From the NCBI RefSeq assembly GCF_900156155.1, contig NZ_FTMD01000004.1, positions 298,784 to 362,783 on the forward strand: a stretch of 64,000 bases of DNA, read 5' to 3'. Source of the DNA: Aromatoleum tolulyticum (GTDB lineage Bacteria; Pseudomonadota; Gammaproteobacteria; Burkholderiales; Rhodocyclaceae). The notes beneath the pieces are model-generated. The model saw nothing but the letters and a program-made list of their open reading frames with translations, was not told the origin of the DNA and did not search any database. Position numbers and translations under genes: made by a program. Shown one piece after another: positions 28,735 through 39,624 of the stretch (position 1 is the stretch's first letter; every line of letters begins with the position of its first letter).

Positions 28735-29805
28735 ATGAGCCAATACTGGAGTGCCGTCGTCAACGGCCTGACCCCCTATGTCCCGGGCGAACAGCCCAAG
28801 ATCGCCAACCTGGTCAAGCTCAACACCAACGAGCACCCGTACGGCCCCTCGCCGAAGGCGATCGAGGCGATCCGCGCCGAGGCGTCCGATGCGCTGCGCC
28901 TGTATCCCGACCCGACCTCGGAACGGCTGCGCGCCGCCATCGCGGCACGCCACGGCATCACGCCGCAGCAGGTGTTCGTCGGCAACGGCTCCGACGAGGT
29001 GCTCGCGCACGCCTTCCTGGCGCTGCTCAAGCACGATCGGCCGCTGCGCTTCCCGGACATCTCGTACAGCTTCTATCCCGTGTATTGCGGGCTGTACGGG
29101 ATCGAGTTCGCGACGGTGCCGCTCGACGAAAACCTCGCGATCCGCCCCGACGACTACCTGCCGACCGACGGGCAGGCCGCGGGCGGCATCGTTTTTCCGA
29201 ACCCGAACGCGCCGACGGGACGCCTGCTGCCGCTCGCCGAGATCGAGCGCATCGTCGCCGGCAATCCGCAGTGCGTGGTCGTCATCGACGAGGCCTACGT
29301 GGACTTCGGCGGCGAGTCGGCGATTCCGCTCACGGCCCGCTATCCCAACCTGCTGGTCGTGCAGACCTTGTCCAAGTCGCGCTCGCTCGCGGGGCTGCGC
29401 GTAGGCTTCGCGATCGGCCACCCTGACCTGATCGAGGCGCTCGTGCGCGTGAAGGACAGCTTCAACTCCTATCCGCTCGACCGGCTGGCAATCGTCGGCG
29501 CCGTCGCGGCGATCGAGGACGAGGAGTATTTCGAGCGCACGCGCCAGGCGGTGATTCGCACGCGCGGCCAGCTCGTTTCAGACCTGTCCGCACTCGGCTT
29601 CGAAGTGCTGCCGTCGGCGGCGAACTTCGTCTTCGCGACGCACCCGACGCGCGACGCGGGCGAGCTCGCCGCCGAGCTGCGCAAGCGCGCGATCATCGTG
29701 CGCCACTTCCGCCAGCCGCGCATCGATCAGTTCCTGCGCATCACCGTCGGCACCGACGAGCAGTGCGGCGCCCTGATCGGTGCGCTGCGCGAAATCCTCG
29801 CGTAA
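28735..29805 (+). CDS. hisC: Histidinol-phosphate aminotransferase
   Basis: A 356-residue PLP-dependent fold-type I aminotransferase. [14 protein letters not shown] is at the start, VIDEAYVDF near 183 and the PLP lysine in [14 protein letters not shown] near 214. It is encoded on the opposite strand to all other his genes, although it sits between hisD and hisB as in related genomes. The ATG at 28735 gives the usual length; the open frame upstream into hisB is antisense. It must have its own promoter in the hisB–hisC gap and ends before a strong hairpin. Confidence 0.95.
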   Translation: MSQYWSAVVNGLTPYVPGEQPKIANLVKLNTNEHPYGPSPKAIEAIRAEASDALRLYPDPTSERLRAAIAARHGITPQQVFVGNGSDEVLAHAFLALLKHDRPLRFPDISYSFYPVYCGLYGIEFATVPLDENLAIRPDDYLPTDGQAAGGIVFPNPNAPTGRLLPLAEIERIVAGNPQCVVVIDEAYVDFGGESAIPLTARYPNLLVVQTLSKSRSLAGLRVGFAIGHPDLIEALVRVKDSFNSYPLDRLAIVGAVAAIEDEEYFERTRQAVIRTRGQLVSDLSALGFEVLPSAANFVFATHPTRDAGELAAELRKRAIIVRHFRQPRIDQFLRITVGTDEQCGALIGALREILA

Positions 29806-29810
29806 ACGCA

Positions 29811-29839
29811 GGAAGGGCGCCCCGTCGGGGCGCCCTTCC
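29811..29839. terminator. Hairpin terminator between convergent hisC and hisD
   Basis: A 13-bp perfect GC-rich stem (GGAAGGGCGCCCC / GGGGCGCCCTTCC) with a 3-base loop, 5 bases after the hisC stop and 35 from the hisD stop. T-runs are weak, but it is placed to end both transcripts. Confidence 0.7.
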
Positions 29840-29874
29840 GTGATTCCCTGCGCGCACGAGCGGCGCGGCGTGTC

Positions 29875-31188
29875 TCACTTGTGCAGCCGCATCTCCGCCG
29901 AGCGCGCGTGCGCCTGCAAGCCCTCGCCATGGGCGAGCGTCGAGGCGACGCGACCCAGCGTCTGCGCCCCCGCTTCCGAGATCTGGATGATGCTGGTGCG
30001 CTTCTGGAAGTCGTACACGCCCAGCGGCGACGAGAAGCGCGCGCTGCGCATCGTCGGCAACACGTGATTGGGGCCGGCGCAGTAGTCGCCCAGCGCCTCC
30101 ACGGACCAGTGCCCGACGAAGATCGCGCCGGCGTGACGGATGCGGTCGATCCACGGCTCGGGCTCGTCGAGCGACAGCTCGAGGTGTTCCGGCGCGATCC
30201 TGTTCGCGATCGCGCAGGCCTGCTCCAGGCTGTCGACGTGGATCAGTGCGCCGCGATTGGCGAGCGAGGCGGCGATGGTCTCGTGGCGCGGCATCATCGG
30301 CAGCAGACGCTCGATCGAGGCGTCCACCGCATCGATGAATGCGGGATCGGTACACAGCAGGATGGACTGCGCGAGCTCGTCGTGCTCGGCCTGCGCGAAG
30401 AGGTCCATTGCGACCCAGTCGGAATGACCGCTGCCGTCGGAGATGATCAGCACCTCGGACGGCCCGGCGACCATGTCGATGCCGACCGTGCCGAACACGC
30501 GGCGCTTGGCCTCGGCGACGTAGGCGTTGCCGGGGCCGACGATCTTGTCCACCTGCGGCAGGGTCTGCGTGCCGTAGGCGAGCGCGGCGACGGCCTGCGC
30601 GCCGCCGATCGTGAATACGCGGTCGACGCCGGTGATGGCGGCGGCGGCGAGCACGAGCGGGTTCTTCTCGCCGTTCGGCGTCGGCACGACCATGATCAGC
30701 TCGCCGACGCCGGCAACCTTGGCCGGAACGGCGTTCATCAGCACCGAACTGGGATAGGACGCGCGCCCGCCGGGCACGTACAGGCCGACGCGGTCGAGCG
30801 GCGTGACCTTCTGGCCGAGGCGCGTGCCGTCGGCCTCGACGTAGTCCCACGACTCGGCACGCTGGCGTTCGTGGTAGATGCGCACGCGGTCGGCGGCGAT
30901 GCGCAGGGCCTCGCGCTGCTCGACGGTGAGGCTGTCGAGCGCGGCCTTCAGTTCTGATTTCGGCAGCTCCAGCCCGGCCATCGATTTCACGTCGAGGCGG
31001 TCGAAGCGGCGCGTGTATTCAATCACCGCGGCGTCACCGGTGGTGCGCACGGCACTCAGGATCTCGGTGACGGCCGCGTCGATGCGCGCGTCGGCGCTGC
31101 CTTCGAATGCGAGCAGCGCGTCCAGCGTCGTCAGGAACTCGGGATCGCGCGCGTCGAGGCGACGGATCCTGCGGTTCGGATCGCTCAT
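29875..31188 (-). CDS. hisD: Histidinol dehydrogenase
   Basis: A 437-residue HisD, oxidising histidinol to histidine with two [20 protein letters not shown], the [12 protein letters not shown] region and [13 protein letters not shown] are family signatures; the zinc-ligand region [16 protein letters not shown] is present. The ATG at 31188 overlaps the hisG stop by four bases; the much longer open frame upstream is spurious. The C-terminus ends close to the convergent hisC. Confidence 0.96.
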   Translation of the reverse strand: MSDPNRRIRRLDARDPEFLTTLDALLAFEGSADARIDAAVTEILSAVRTTGDAAVIEYTRRFDRLDVKSMAGLELPKSELKAALDSLTVEQREALRIAADRVRIYHERQRAESWDYVEADGTRLGQKVTPLDRVGLYVPGGRASYPSSVLMNAVPAKVAGVGELIMVVPTPNGEKNPLVLAAAAITGVDRVFTIGGAQAVAALAYGTQTLPQVDKIVGPGNAYVAEAKRRVFGTVGIDMVAGPSEVLIISDGSGHSDWVAMDLFAQAEHDELAQSILLCTDPAFIDAVDASIERLLPMMPRHETIAASLANRGALIHVDSLEQACAIANRIAPEHLELSLDEPEPWIDRIRHAGAIFVGHWSVEALGDYCAGPNHVLPTMRSARFSSPLGVYDFQKRTSIIQISEAGAQTLGRVASTLAHGEGLQAHARSAEMRLHK

Positions 31189-31826
31189 TTCACGGCTCCG
31201 GCAAAGGCATCCAGCACGGGCTGGATGATTTCGCGCTTCAGCTTCAGCGACGCCTGGTTCACGACCAGGCGCGAGCTGATCGACATGATCTCCTCGACTT
31301 CCTCGAGATTGTTCGCGCGCAGCGTGTTGCCGCTCGATACGAGGTCCACGATCGCGTCCGCAAGACCGACCAGCGGCGCGAGCTCCATCGAGCCGTACAG
31401 CTTGATCAGGTCCACATGCACGCCCTTCGCGGCGAAGTGCGCCTTGGCGCTGTTGATGTACTTCGTCGCGACGCGGATGCGCCCGCCGGGACGCGTCGCC
31501 GCGGCGTAGTCGAAGCCCTTCTGCGTCGCGACGCACAGGCGGCACTTCGCGATATTCAGGTCCAGCGGCTGGTACAGCCCGGCCCCGCCATGCTCGAGGA
31601 GCACGTCCTTGCCCGCGATGCCGAGGTCGGCCGCACCGTACTGGACATAGGTCGGCGTGTCGGTCGCGCGCACGATCACGAGGCGCACGTCGGGACGGTT
31701 CGTGCCGATGATGAGCTTGCGCGAAGTCTCGGGATTGTCGGTCGGGGTGATGCCGGCGGCCGCGAGCAGCGGCAGCGTTTCCTCGAAGATGCGGCCCTTG
31801 GACAGGGCAAGGGTGATGCTGGACAC
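31185..31826 (-). CDS. hisG: ATP phosphoribosyltransferase, short form
   Basis: A 213-residue HisG(S) catalysing the first committed step. It lacks the C-terminal regulatory domain, so it should need HisZ, which is not in this window. The [15 protein letters not shown] start and the PRPP loop ([19 protein letters not shown]) are present. The start is a GTG at 31826. Confidence 0.94.
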   Translation of the reverse strand: MSSITLALSKGRIFEETLPLLAAAGITPTDNPETSRKLIIGTNRPDVRLVIVRATDTPTYVQYGAADLGIAGKDVLLEHGGAGLYQPLDLNIAKCRLCVATQKGFDYAAATRPGGRIRVATKYINSAKAHFAAKGVHVDLIKLYGSMELAPLVGLADAIVDLVSSGNTLRANNLEEVEEIMSISSRLVVNQASLKLKREIIQPVLDAFAGAVK

Positions 31827-31899
31827 GAAGGGTGCCTCGGGAAAAAACGGGCTGACATTGTAACCTGCCCGCCCTTCTGATAGCCTTTGGCCACTGGCT

Positions 31900-31922
31900 G
31901 AACCGCGCTGCGGTTCGGCCTT
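31900..31922 (+). terminator. Rho-independent terminator upstream of rnk (orphan or leader)
   Basis: A 7-bp stem (GAACCGC / GCGGTTC) with a 3-base loop, then GGCC and a T6 run, reading rightwards. No rightward gene precedes it (hisG is leftward), so it ends either an unannotated small RNA or the leader of rnk. Confidence 0.65.
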
Positions 31923-31958
31923 TTTTACTTTTTGCCCGACGCAGGGAGTCGAAACGCC

Positions 31959-32366
31959 ATGAAACCCGAAATCGTGATCTCCTCGCAGGACCTCGATCGC
32001 CTCGAGGGATTGCTGGCCGCACCGGCCGCACGCAACCGCAGCGACCTGAACGGCCTGCGGGACGAGCTCGCGCGCGCGGATGTGCGCGAACCCCAGGACA
32101 TGCCGGCCAAGGTCATCACGATGAACAGCCGCGCACGCTTCCGCGAACTGCCCGATGGCCGCGAACACGAGCTGACGCTGGTCTATCCCGGCGATGCCGT
32201 GCCGGACGCCGGCAAGGTCTCGGTCTTCACGCCGGCCGGCAGCGCCCTGCTCGGGCTGTCGGTCGGCCAGACGATCGACTGGGAGAACTCGGCCAGACAG
32301 CCGATCCGGCTCGAGGTGCTGGACGTCATGTGGCAGCCGGAGGCTGCGGGACGCTTCGACCTTTGA
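31959..32366 (+). CDS. rnk: Rnk-type nucleoside diphosphate kinase regulator
   Basis: A 135-residue protein with the GreA/GreB C-terminal domain ([19 protein letters not shown]) and the short Rnk N-terminal helix region ([13 protein letters not shown]). Rnk binds RNA polymerase and competes with Gre factors. The ATG at 31959 has a GGGAG Shine-Dalgarno; the longer frame from 31932 adds nine residues. It is on the plus strand between leftward hisG and convergent murA. Confidence 0.88.
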   Translation: MKPEIVISSQDLDRLEGLLAAPAARNRSDLNGLRDELARADVREPQDMPAKVITMNSRARFRELPDGREHELTLVYPGDAVPDAGKVSVFTPAGSALLGLSVGQTIDWENSARQPIRLEVLDVMWQPEAAGRFDL

Positions 32367-32407
32367 CCGAAAGGGGGCGCCGGCACAACGACCGGCACCC
32401 CTCGCAC

Positions 32408-33943
<1,536 letters not shown>

Positions 33944-33949
33944 CTACCC

Positions 33950-34717
33950 TCAAGCCCGCAGCTTGTAGCCCCGGGCGAGCATCGCCAGGGTCAGCACTGC
34001 GAGGAACACGAAACAGACACCCACGACCGCAAGGCTCAGCCACGGCGAAACGTCGGACTGACCGAAGAAGCCGTAGCGGAAGCCGTCGATCATGAAGAAG
34101 AACGGATTGATGTGCGAGACTTTCTGCCAGAATTCCGGCAGCGAGTGGATCGAGTAGAACACGCCGGACAGCATCGTCAGCGGCATGATCAGGAAATTCT
34201 GGAAGCCCGCGAGCTGATCGAACTTGTCCGCCCAGATGCCCGCGATGACACCCAGCGAGCCGAGGATCGCACCGCCCATCAGCCCGAACGCGAAGATCCA
34301 CGCCGGCGCGGCCATCGGCAAATCGACGAACGGAATCGACACCAGCAGCACGCCGCAGCCGACGAAGAGCCCGCGCAGCATCGAGGCGATGACGTAGGCG
34401 GCATAGAACTCGCGGTAGGACAGCGGCGGCAGCAGCACGAAGATGATGTTGCCGGTGATCTTGCTCTGGATCAGCGACGACGAGCTGTTCGCGAACGAGT
34501 TCTGCAGCAGCGACATCATCACGAGACCCGGCACGAGGAAGGCCGTGTAGGCGACGTCGCCATACACCGTGACGTGCCGGTCGAGGACGTGCGAGAAGAT
34601 CAGGAGATACAACAGCGCGTTGAGCACCGGCGCACCCACGGTCTGGAAGCTCACCTTCCAGAAGCGCAGCACTTCCTTGTACAGCAGGGTGCGGAACCCG
34701 GTCAGGCCGTCATGCAC
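33950..34717 (-). CDS. ABC-2 type transporter permease
   Basis: A 255-residue membrane protein with six helices and the ABC-2 signature (GVFYSIHSLPEFWQKVSHINP). It partners with the ATPase gene upstream (8-base overlap) as an exporter of YadH/YadG type. Substrate unknown. The pair sits within the mla–murA operon, as in other betaproteobacteria. Confidence 0.9.
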   Translation of the reverse strand: MHDGLTGFRTLLYKEVLRFWKVSFQTVGAPVLNALLYLLIFSHVLDRHVTVYGDVAYTAFLVPGLVMMSLLQNSFANSSSSLIQSKITGNIIFVLLPPLSYREFYAAYVIASMLRGLFVGCGVLLVSIPFVDLPMAAPAWIFAFGLMGGAILGSLGVIAGIWADKFDQLAGFQNFLIMPLTMLSGVFYSIHSLPEFWQKVSHINPFFFMIDGFRYGFFGQSDVSPWLSLAVVGVCFVFLAVLTLAMLARGYKLRA

Positions 34718-35606
34718 GATTCATGACCTCCACGAACACGCGCTCGAGGTCCGCTTCGCCCAGGCGCAGTTCGAGGATTTTCGCCCCCGCCTCGCGCAGC
34801 CGCGCGAGCAGCGGCTCGAGATCCTCGTAGCGATCGAGCGGGAAGTCGGCCCAGCCGCCGGCCGTGACCGCCCCGCCGAGCGCCGCGGCCACCTCGGGTT
34901 GCTCGAGGCGGACGCTGAGCGAGTGGCTCGCGAAACGCCGCAGCAGGTTCTCCGTGGTGTCCAGCGCGACGACCTTGCCGGATTTCAGCATCGCGATGCG
35001 ACCGCACAGCGTCTCGGCCTCTTCGAGGTAGTGGGTCGTCAGCACGATGGTGTGGCCATCGCGATTGAGCTTGCGGATGAACTGCCACAGGCCCTGGCGC
35101 AGTTCGACGTCGACGCCGGCGGTCGGCTCGTCGAGCACGATCACCGGCGGGCGATGCACGAGCGCCTGCGCGACGAGCACGCGCCGCTTCATGCCGCCGG
35201 AGAGCGTGCGCATGTTGGCGCCGGCCTTGGCGGTCAGGTCGAGGTTCGCGAGGATCTCGTCGATCCAGTCGTCATTGTCGCGGATGCCGAAGTAGCCGGA
35301 CTGGATGCGCAGCAGCTCGCGCACCGAGAAGAACGGGTCGAACACCAGTTCCTGTGGGACGACACCGAGGTTGCGCCGGGCGTTGCGGTAATCCGAGACG
35401 ACGTTGCAGCCCATGACCTCGAAGATGCCGCCGTCCGGACGCACGAGCCCCGAGAGGGCCGAGATCAGCGTGGTTTTGCCCGCGCCGTTCGGTCCGAGCA
35501 GGCCGAAGAATTCGCCCTGCGCAACTTCGAGGTCGACGCCGGCGAGCGCCTGAAGCGAACCATAGCGCTTGGTCGCCGAAACGATCCGTATTGCAGGAGA
35601 AGTCAT
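34710..35606 (-). CDS. ABC transporter ATP-binding protein (YadG-like)
   Basis: A 298-residue ATPase. Walker A is GPNGAGKTT, the signature LSGGMKRR and Walker B VIVLDEPTAGVD, with the H-loop at TTHYLEEAE. The C-terminal extension is typical of ABC-2 drug/polysaccharide exporters. The ATG at 35606 avoids overlap with the STAS gene; an upstream ATG at 35726 lies within that gene. Confidence 0.92.
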   Translation of the reverse strand: MTSPAIRIVSATKRYGSLQALAGVDLEVAQGEFFGLLGPNGAGKTTLISALSGLVRPDGGIFEVMGCNVVSDYRNARRNLGVVPQELVFDPFFSVRELLRIQSGYFGIRDNDDWIDEILANLDLTAKAGANMRTLSGGMKRRVLVAQALVHRPPVIVLDEPTAGVDVELRQGLWQFIRKLNRDGHTIVLTTHYLEEAETLCGRIAMLKSGKVVALDTTENLLRRFASHSLSVRLEQPEVAAALGGAVTAGGWADFPLDRYEDLEPLLARLREAGAKILELRLGEADLERVFVEVMNRA

Positions 35607-35619
35607 CGACGGCAGGAGG

Positions 35620-35904
35620 TCAGGCTTCGGCGGGCAACAGCTCGTCGACGCCATAGAGCGTCGCAAGGCTGAGCATCCCCGCCGGCATGCCGGTCTGGCG
35701 AACCTTGTGTCCGCTCGCGCGGGCAACGCGCATCCAGTCGAACAGCAGCGCCAGCGCCGAAGAATCCGCCGCGCTCACGGCGGACAGGTCGACGACGAGA
35801 TCCTCGTCGCGCGCCACGGCACGGCCGCGCTCGATCCACTGCGCGGCAGTCGCCATCGTCAGCTCGCCCTCGATGGCGAGGACCTTGCCCGCGTCAGCGT
35901 TCAT
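35620..35904 (-). CDS. mlaB: STAS-domain protein, MlaB-like
   Basis: A 94-residue single STAS domain (VVDLSAVSAADSSALALLFDWM) of MlaB type. MlaB binds MlaF and regulates the phospholipid ABC transporter at the inner membrane. It overlaps mlaC by four bases; gene order supports the assignment. Confidence 0.85.
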   Translation of the reverse strand: MNADAGKVLAIEGELTMATAAQWIERGRAVARDEDLVVDLSAVSAADSSALALLFDWMRVARASGHKVRQTGMPAGMLSLATLYGVDELLPAEA

Positions 35905-36521
35905 GAATGGGCCGGCGCCGCGAGGTCGCGGTTCTTCTGCTCGAGCGAGCGGATCAGTCCATCCACGCCGCCGGCGCGAATTTCCTGCGCGAAGGTGCCG
36001 CGATAGTTGGTCACGAGGCTCACCCCGGCGACGACCACATCGAAGACTTTCCAGCCCTCGGGCGTCTTTTCCAGCGTGTAGTCGATGTTGATCGGCTGCG
36101 CACCGGCCTGACGGACTTCGGTCTGCACGCGCACCGAGGTATCGGCTTCCGCGAACTTGGCGGGTTTGTAGCCGATGGTCTGGTCGCGGTACTGCGTCAG
36201 TGCGTTGGAGTAGGTGCGCACGAGCAGGGTGCGGAAGGCTTCGACGAGCTTGCCCTGCTGCTCCGGATTGGCCTGACGCCAGTCCTTGCCGACCGCCAGC
36301 ATCGTCATGCGGCGGAAGTTGAAGTGCGGCAGGACCTTTTCCTCGACCAGGTCGATCACGCGGCGCGTGTCGCCGGACTGGATCGCCTTGTCCTTGCGCA
36401 CGATCGTCAGGACGTCGTCACTGACTTCGCGCACGAGCGCATCGGGCCCCTTGAGCGCGTCGGCGGCGAGCGCCGGCAGCACCGAGAACATCAGGCACAG
36501 GGAAAGCAGGAACTTCTTCAT
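35901..36521 (-). CDS. mlaC: Phospholipid-binding periplasmic protein MlaC
   Basis: A 206-residue Tol-Tol/MlaC family protein with a signal peptide (KKFLLSLCLMFSVLPALA). It carries phospholipids between MlaA and MlaFEDB. Conserved parts are VLPHFNFRRMTMLAVG and WKVFDVVVAGVSLVTNYR. Two tandem ATGs exist (36524, 36521); the second has better Shine-Dalgarno spacing. Confidence 0.94.
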   Translation of the reverse strand: MKKFLLSLCLMFSVLPALAADALKGPDALVREVSDDVLTIVRKDKAIQSGDTRRVIDLVEEKVLPHFNFRRMTMLAVGKDWRQANPEQQGKLVEAFRTLLVRTYSNALTQYRDQTIGYKPAKFAEADTSVRVQTEVRQAGAQPINIDYTLEKTPEGWKVFDVVVAGVSLVTNYRGTFAQEIRAGGVDGLIRSLEQKNRDLAAPAHS

Positions 36522-36579
36522 CATCACTCCTCGGGGGACATCGGCGACCATGCGCGCGTCCCGGTTGTCCGTCATAAAG

Positions 36580-37356
36580 TTATTGCGCACCGGTTTCCGC
36601 GACCACATCGGCGTCATCCTGCTGCCGCCGGGCGCCGTTGAAATCGATCTCCTCGAGCGGCGGATTGCCGTCGAACACGCGGTAGCGGCGCTGCTGCAGG
36701 TAGAAGTCGCGCGCGTAGGCGTACTTGTCCAGAGTGCCTTCGTCGAGCGTCTTGTCGATGCCGAGCAGGTTGGCGCGCGCATGCACGAGGCGCAGCGCCG
36801 TGAGGCTGTTGCGCGTCGGGACGTCGCTGATGCCCCACACGTCGTCGCCGTACAGGTCGATCGGCAGGACCGCCGCGTCGCGGACGGTGCGCGGGCCGAA
36901 GAACGGCACGACGAAATACGCCCCTTCGCCCACACCCCACCAGCCCAGGGTCTGGCCGAAATCCTCGTCGTGCTTGGGCAGATCGAGCTCGCTGGCGACA
37001 TCGAAGAGACCGAGGATGCCGACCGTCGAGTTGATCGCGAAGCGTAGCAGGTCGCTCAGGCCATCTGTGAATTTGCCCTGCAACAGGTTGTTGCCGCCGA
37101 TCCACACGTCGCCGACGTTGCCGAAGAAGTTGCCGACACCGGTACGCAGCGGCAGCGGCGTGACCTTGTCGTAGGCCTTGGCAACGGGCTGGATCGCAGC
37201 CTCGTCCACCTTCTCGTTGAAGGTGAACATCGCGCGGTTGTAGCTTTCGAGCGGATCGTCCGGATTGGCGACACGCGCCGTGCAGGCGGTCAGCGCGAGG
37301 CAGGCGGACGCGACGGCGAATGCCTTGACGAATCTGGGGGACGTAGTTTTTTTCAT
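36580..37356 (-). CDS. mlaA: Outer-membrane lipoprotein MlaA (VacJ)
   Basis: A 258-residue VacJ-family lipoprotein. The signal peptide ends in a lipobox (LALTAC). DPLESYNRAMFTFNEKVDE and PFFGPRTVRDA are family motifs. It removes mislocalised phospholipids from the outer leaflet. The start at 37356 gives a normal signal; an upstream open frame is inside mlaD. Confidence 0.94.
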   Translation of the reverse strand: MKKTTSPRFVKAFAVASACLALTACTARVANPDDPLESYNRAMFTFNEKVDEAAIQPVAKAYDKVTPLPLRTGVGNFFGNVGDVWIGGNNLLQGKFTDGLSDLLRFAINSTVGILGLFDVASELDLPKHDEDFGQTLGWWGVGEGAYFVVPFFGPRTVRDAAVLPIDLYGDDVWGISDVPTRNSLTALRLVHARANLLGIDKTLDEGTLDKYAYARDFYLQQRRYRVFDGNPPLEEIDFNGARRQQDDADVVAETGAQ

Positions 37357-37384
37357 TATGGGATTCAGATCATGCGCAACCGGC

Positions 37385-37858
37385 TCAGTTCGCGGGCGCC
37401 GAGCCTTCGGCAGCCTTGTCGAACATGAATTGGCCGATGAGCTTCTCCAGGACCACCGCGGACTGGGTGATCTGCAGCGCATCGCCCGTCTGCAGCATCG
37501 CCTCGTCGCCACCCGGCTCGAGCCCGACGTACTGCTCGCCGAGCAGGCCGGAGGTCAGGATGGTCGCGATCGTGTCGCGCGGGAACTGGTAACTCGCGTC
37601 GAGCGACAGGGACACGACGGCGCGATAGGTCTTGGGATCGAAGCGGATCTCCTTGACCCGCCCCACGACCACGCCTGCGCTCTTGACCGGCGCCCTCACC
37701 TTCAGGCCGCCGATGTTGTCGAACTGCCCGTTCACGACATAGGTTTCCCCGCCGTTCGCCGCGCCCAGGTTGCCGACCTTGAACGCGAGGAATATCAGCG
37801 CGGCCATGCCGATGATGACGAAGAAACCGACCCACAGGTCGAGCGTTGTACGCCTCAT
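37385..37858 (-). CDS. mlaD: Mla transporter MCE-domain protein MlaD
   Basis: A 157-residue MCE protein with an N-terminal membrane anchor (LWVGFFVIIGMAALIFLAFK) and the MCE motif (NGQFDNIGGLKVRAPVKSAG). It forms a hexameric ring on MlaFE. It overlaps mlaE by four bases. Confidence 0.95.
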   Translation of the reverse strand: MRRTTLDLWVGFFVIIGMAALIFLAFKVGNLGAANGGETYVVNGQFDNIGGLKVRAPVKSAGVVVGRVKEIRFDPKTYRAVVSLSLDASYQFPRDTIATILTSGLLGEQYVGLEPGGDEAMLQTGDALQITQSAVVLEKLIGQFMFDKAAEGSAPAN

Positions 37859-38649
37859 GACTGCCCTCGGAACATAAGAGATGTAAGCACGAAATCGAGC
37901 GCCAGGATCGCCAGCGCGGAGGTCACGACGGTGCGGGTGATCGCACGCGACAGCCCCTCGGCGGTCGGTGTGCAGTCGTAGCCCTCGAACACGGCGATCA
38001 GCGCGACGGTGGCGCCGAACACGAAGCTCTTGATCACGCCGTTCATGATGTCGAAGCGGAAGTCCACGGCCGCCTGCATCTGCGACCAGAACGCGCCGTT
38101 ATCGACGCCGATGAACACGACGCCGATCAGCCAGCCGCCCAACACCCCCATCGCGGAGAACAGCGCCGCCAGCAGCGGCATCGAGATCACGCCGCCCCAG
38201 AAACGCGGCGCGACGACGCGGGCGATGGGATTGACCGCCATCATGTCCATCGCGTCGAGCTGCTCGGTGGTCTTCATCAGGCCGATCTCCGCGGTCACGG
38301 CGAGGCCGGCGCGGCTGGCGAAGAGGAGTCCGGCAACGACCGGGCCGAGCTCGCGCGTCAGCGACAGCGACACTAGCACGCCGAGCGCATCGCCCGAGCC
38401 GTAGCGCTGCAGCGTTTCGTAGCCCTGCAGGCCCAGCACCATGCCGACGAAAAGACCGGAAACGATGATGATCAGCAGCGAGAGCACCCCGCTGAAGTAG
38501 ATCTCGCGCACCGTCAGGTGGATGCGCGTCAGCGATTGCCCCGAATGGCGCAGCAGCAGCATGAAGAAGCGCGCGGCAAAACCGATGCGCCACACGCCTT
38601 CGACCGCGGCCGCGCCGAGGCGCCGGATGAAGTTCAGCAGGCCGTTCAC
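37855..38649 (-). CDS. mlaE: Mla transporter permease MlaE
   Basis: A 264-residue permease of the MlaE/TTG2B family. The motif region FASRAGLAVTAEIGLMKTTE and EQLDAMDMMAVNPIARVV is characteristic. The start is a GTG at 38649 overlapping the mlaF stop (GTGA). The much longer open frame upstream is mlaF in another reading frame. Confidence 0.94.
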   Translation of the reverse strand: MNGLLNFIRRLGAAAVEGVWRIGFAARFFMLLLRHSGQSLTRIHLTVREIYFSGVLSLLIIIVSGLFVGMVLGLQGYETLQRYGSGDALGVLVSLSLTRELGPVVAGLLFASRAGLAVTAEIGLMKTTEQLDAMDMMAVNPIARVVAPRFWGGVISMPLLAALFSAMGVLGGWLIGVVFIGVDNGAFWSQMQAAVDFRFDIMNGVIKSFVFGATVALIAVFEGYDCTPTAEGLSRAITRTVVTSALAILALDFVLTSLMFRGQS

Positions 38650-39464
38650 GCGGCCCTCCCGCCGATGAGGCTCTCGTCCAGCGCGTCGGCCGGGTAGTGG
38701 AAAGGCACGGGGCCGTCCGGCTCGGCGTGGATGAACTGGTACACCCAGGGATCCTTGGAGGCGCGCAGCTCGTCGGGCGTGCCTTCCGCGACGATGCCGC
38801 CCTCGGAGACGAAATAGATGTAATCGACGATCTGCAGCGACTCCATGATGTCGTGCGTCACCATGATCGTCGTCGCACCGAGCGCGTCGTTGAGCTTGCG
38901 GATCAGCTGGCCGATGACGCCGAGCGAGATCGGGTCGAGGCCGGCGAAGGGCTCGTCGTACATGATCAGCATCGGATCGAGCGCGATCGCCCGCGCCAGC
39001 GCGACGCGGCGCGCCATGCCGCCCGACAGCTCCGCCGGCATGAGGTCCGCCGCGCCGCGCAGCCCGACCGCGTTGAGCTTCATCAGCACCATGTCGCGAA
39101 TCAGACCGAACGGCAGGTCGGTGTGTTCGCGCAGCGGGAAAGCGACGTTGTCGAACACCGACATGTCGGTGAATAGCGCCCCGAACTGGAACAGCATGCC
39201 CATGCGCCGGCGCATCTCGTAGAGCTCGGCAGTGTTCAGGGCCGAGACGTTGCGGCCGGCGACTTCGACGGTACCGGCCGTCGCACGCAGCTGTCCGCCG
39301 ATCAGGCGCAACAGGGTGGTCTTGCCGCAACCGCTGCCGCCCATGATCGCAACGACCTTGCCCCGCGGCACCTTCAGGTTGACGCCGCGCAGGATCTCGC
39401 GCTCGCCATAGGCGAAGCGGACATCCTTCAGGCTCACCAGCAGATTGTCGGTTTCGGAAACCAA
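38646..39464 (-). CDS. mlaF: Mla transporter ATPase MlaF
   Basis: A 272-residue ABC ATPase. Walker A is GGSGCGKTT, signature LSGGMARRVALARA and Walker B LIMYDEPFAGLD. I prefer a TTG start at 39464, which has a GGGGG Shine-Dalgarno 8 bases upstream and begins just before SETDNLLVSLKDV. The alternative ATG at 39566 adds 34 residues unlike MlaF. It leads the mla operon. Confidence 0.9.
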   Translation of the reverse strand: MVSETDNLLVSLKDVRFAYGEREILRGVNLKVPRGKVVAIMGGSGCGKTTLLRLIGGQLRATAGTVEVAGRNVSALNTAELYEMRRRMGMLFQFGALFTDMSVFDNVAFPLREHTDLPFGLIRDMVLMKLNAVGLRGAADLMPAELSGGMARRVALARAIALDPMLIMYDEPFAGLDPISLGVIGQLIRKLNDALGATTIMVTHDIMESLQIVDYIYFVSEGGIVAEGTPDELRASKDPWVYQFIHAEPDGPVPFHYPADALDESLIGGRAA

Positions 39465-39624
39465 GTCGACGCCCCCTCGGGGATCCTCAAAACCTGTTAG
39501 TTTAGCAGACGGGCAGACATCAACAGCCACCGGCGCCGACCGGATGCGGAACGAATACACGAACACAGTGTTGCGCAGCAGGGCGCATCGGGGGCGCGGA
39601 CGCCGGCAATGGCGCCGCTGCGGC

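Noticed and set aside
39465..39566. ATG at 39566 as the start of mlaF
   Set aside because: It would add 34 residues unlike MlaF and lacks a Shine-Dalgarno. The TTG at 39464 with GGGGG upstream fits better, though this is not certain.
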